A stretch of DNA of 34,930 bases from the NCBI RefSeq assembly GCF_937958065.1, contig NZ_CALFXI010000008.1, positions 1 through 34,930 on the forward strand, in the 5' to 3' direction. The DNA is from an uncultured Steroidobacter sp. Its GTDB lineage: Bacteria > Pseudomonadota > Gammaproteobacteria > Steroidobacterales > Steroidobacteraceae. Both the position numbers and the translations under genes were made by a program. Under the pieces are notes generated by a model. The model saw only the letters and a program-made list of their open reading frames with translations, was not told the origin of the DNA and did no database searches. Shown in pieces: positions 32,684 through 34,930 of the stretch (within the stretch, counting starts at the first letter, position 1; each line of letters starts with the position of its first letter).

Positions 32684-32947
32684 TCACTCGCTCTCGAAGA
32701 CCAGCCCGTACACCAGCAGCAGCATGGCCCCCGCCGCCGTGCTCAGGCGCCACATGTGCAGGCTCAAATCGTCCCCCAGCAGCACCAGGTCGACGAACAG
32801 CAGTCCGTTCGAGACCGTCAGGCCGGCGAAACACAGCCCGCTCCACAACAGCAGCCGGCTGCGCGAGCGCGCGAAGCCACGCAACAGCAGAACGGCACAC
32901 AGCGCCGTAATGATGGCCCCCAGCAGATAGATCAGCTTTGGCAGCAT
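32684..32947 (-). CDS. Small DUF5985-like membrane protein (first copy)
   Basis: Protein of 87 residues from the ATG at 32947; the frame is open further upstream, but the extra residues overlap the winged-helix gene. Hydrophobic segments are LIYLLGAIITALCAVLLL, LLLWSGLCFAGLTVSNGLLFV and LSTAAGAMLLLVYGLVF, joined by RGFARSRSR and DLVLLGDDLSLHMWR. The block RSRLLLWSGLCF is characteristic of this DUF5985-type family. Function unknown. It lies 7 nt after the winged-helix gene and 3 nt before its relative, so the three form one unit. Confidence 0.78.
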   Translation of the reverse strand: MLPKLIYLLGAIITALCAVLLLRGFARSRSRLLLWSGLCFAGLTVSNGLLFVDLVLLGDDLSLHMWRLSTAAGAMLLLVYGLVFESE

Positions 32948-32954
32948 GGTGTCG

Positions 32955-33344
32955 TTAGTCCCTGTCCTTGAGCCGGAACGCTCGCGCGAAATCGCGCACC
33001 GAGCCCGAGGCATTGGAATGAATGAATCGTGTCAGTTGCACGAGCTGCGTGCGATAGGTTTGCGCCACCTTCTCGAGTAGCGCGCTCTGTTCCGGCGAGC
33101 GTGCAATGTATTGATACCTGGCCGGCGCCGGCTCGACGCGCGCGATCAGCGAACGCCGCGTGAGATCTTCGAGAATGTTGCTGGCTTGTCTGTCGTTTAC
33201 GTAGATGCGAGCGGCCAGCTCCGCCACCGTCCATACAATGGCGGGCGACTGAAACAGCAACAGCAGCGCCTCCAGATGAGGCACCGTGTCGATGCTGTCG
33301 AGAAGAAACTGCTCGACCGCTGGATCAATCGCTCCCGCCGTCAT
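32955..33344 (-). CDS. Winged-helix protein, probably a regulator, function unknown
   Basis: Protein of 129 residues. A helical start (IDPAVEQFLLDSIDTVPHLEALLLLF) is followed by a winged-helix core: VWTVAELAARIYVNDRQASNILEDLTRRSLIARVEP, in two pieces of helix-turn-helix and wing, then ARYQYIARSPEQSALLEKVAQTYR and a C-terminal helix. A helix-turn-helix of this kind could bind DNA or regulate the two membrane proteins encoded downstream. The ATG is flanked by GGGAG immediately upstream, too close for ideal initiation. The gene is the first of three on the minus strand and is divergent from the HAMP-repeat gene. Confidence 0.75.
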   Translation of the reverse strand: MTAGAIDPAVEQFLLDSIDTVPHLEALLLLFQSPAIVWTVAELAARIYVNDRQASNILEDLTRRSLIARVEPAPARYQYIARSPEQSALLEKVAQTYRTQLVQLTRFIHSNASGSVRDFARAFRLKDRD

Positions 33345-33379
33345 CTCCCGTCCGTTCGATCTTTGCTGCTCTGGCTCGT

Positions 33380-33385
33380 TATAAT
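33380..33385 (+). promoter_or_regulatory. TATAAT -10 element upstream of the HAMP-repeat gene
   Basis: TATAAT on the plus strand would start transcription near 33392, about 190 nt before the ATG at 33584. No good -35 is seen with a 16-18 nt spacer. The resulting leader would contain the long hairpin at 33414-33464. Confidence 0.35.
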
Positions 33386-33407
33386 TCCGTCCCGCTGAAC
33401 CGTGTAA

Positions 33408-33432
33408 AACGAGCTCCTACGAAGAAAGTTCC
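33408..33432 (-). promoter_or_regulatory. ECF-sigma-like promoter, GGAAC-N16-CGTT
   Basis: On the minus strand GGAAC (33432-33428) and CGTT (33411-33408) are 16 nt apart, exactly the spacing of the EcfG general-stress consensus of Alphaproteobacteria. Transcription would begin near 33400, ~55 nt before the winged-helix gene. The -35-like part GGAACTT also suits a sigmaE-type factor. Since the window looks gammaproteobacterial, the responsible sigma factor is uncertain. Confidence 0.4.
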
Positions 33433-33464
33433 GGCTGTCAGGAACTTTCTCATGGGTGTAGGAG
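33414..33464. other. Long two-tier hairpin in the divergent region
   Basis: The inner perfect stem is AGAAAGTTCC (33423-33432) and GGAACTTTCT (33441-33450) around an 8-nt loop. The outer stem is CTCCTAC (33414-33420) and GTAGGAG (33458-33464), with a 2-nt and a 7-nt internal loop. No T-tract follows on either strand. It could be an RNA element in the HAMP-repeat gene leader, or a DNA element giving paired GGAACTTTCT boxes. Confidence 0.6.
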
Positions 33465-33583
33465 TAGCGGACGTGTAAGGGTTGCACGTGTTGCATCGAA
33501 TGGATAGCTTCCGTCCCGCCCTCTTGGCAACAACAACAGTTCGTTGGTCGGCGAGCGCCGTGCGCCGTCATCCGGAGCCTCAA

Positions 33584-34930
<1,347 letters not shown>

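Overview
The window is GC-rich chromosomal DNA, densely packed with genes on both strands. It has no rRNA, tRNA, CRISPR array, transposase or phage gene that I can see. A fused aspartokinase/homoserine dehydrogenase followed by thrB and thrC, a classical TatD, a 312-residue GhrA-type reductase, and a three-domain LigD next to Ku together point to a gammaproteobacterium. Xanthomonadales or Nevskiales/Steroidobacter-like lineages would fit, but this is inference and the species cannot be named from the sequence alone.

Layout. (1) 1-343: non-coding, with five imperfect ~46-bp tandem repeats. (2) 344-2869, minus strand: tryptophan 2,3-dioxygenase, a YgjP-type metallopeptidase and an exported TPR protein. 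(3) 2897-5178, plus strand: tatD and an M20 metallopeptidase. (4) 5210-10742, minus strand: the thr operon, promoter-thrA-thrB-thrC-NERD-like membrane protein-terminator. (5) 10806-12119, minus strand: an ExeA-like ATPase fused to an FHA domain, with an altered Walker B. (6) 12333-15110, plus strand: mmsA, ghrA and a small unknown protein. (7) 15131-17281, minus strand: a small lipoprotein, a metallophosphoesterase and a diacylglycerol-kinase-like lipid kinase; the last two overlap by 4 nt. (8) 17427-22371, plus strand: ligD and ku (non-homologous end joining), a palindromic repeat, a MerR-type HTH/TPR fusion, and a small gene that looks leaderless. (9) 22376-25666, minus strand: a tight operon of sugar-lactone oxidase, sensory-rhodopsin-transducer-like protein and a trehalose-synthase-family GH13 enzyme. 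(10) 25974-26654, minus strand: an outer-membrane beta-barrel protein. (11) 27024-32393, plus strand: TonB-dependent receptor, YfiR-family periplasmic protein, CHASE8-like hybrid histidine kinase and a low-affinity iron permease family protein. (12) 32408-33344, minus strand: winged-helix protein plus two DUF5985-like membrane proteins. (13) 33584 to the window end, plus strand: a HAMP-repeat signalling protein, probably a histidine kinase, cut by the window edge.

The most interesting system is block 11. The periplasmic half resembles the YfiR-YfiN switch of Pseudomonas aeruginosa: a YfiR-like protein beside a CHASE8-like sensor. However, the output is a phosphorelay kinase with a receiver instead of a diguanylate cyclase, and a TonB-dependent receptor occupies the outer-membrane position. 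Block 9 is the second candidate: a rhodopsin-transducer-family protein with no rhodopsin, locked between two sugar-metabolising enzymes, which supports a sugar-related role for that family. The divergent region 33345-33583, with a long hairpin, GGAACTTTCT boxes in both orientations and a TATAAT, is the most striking regulatory stretch.
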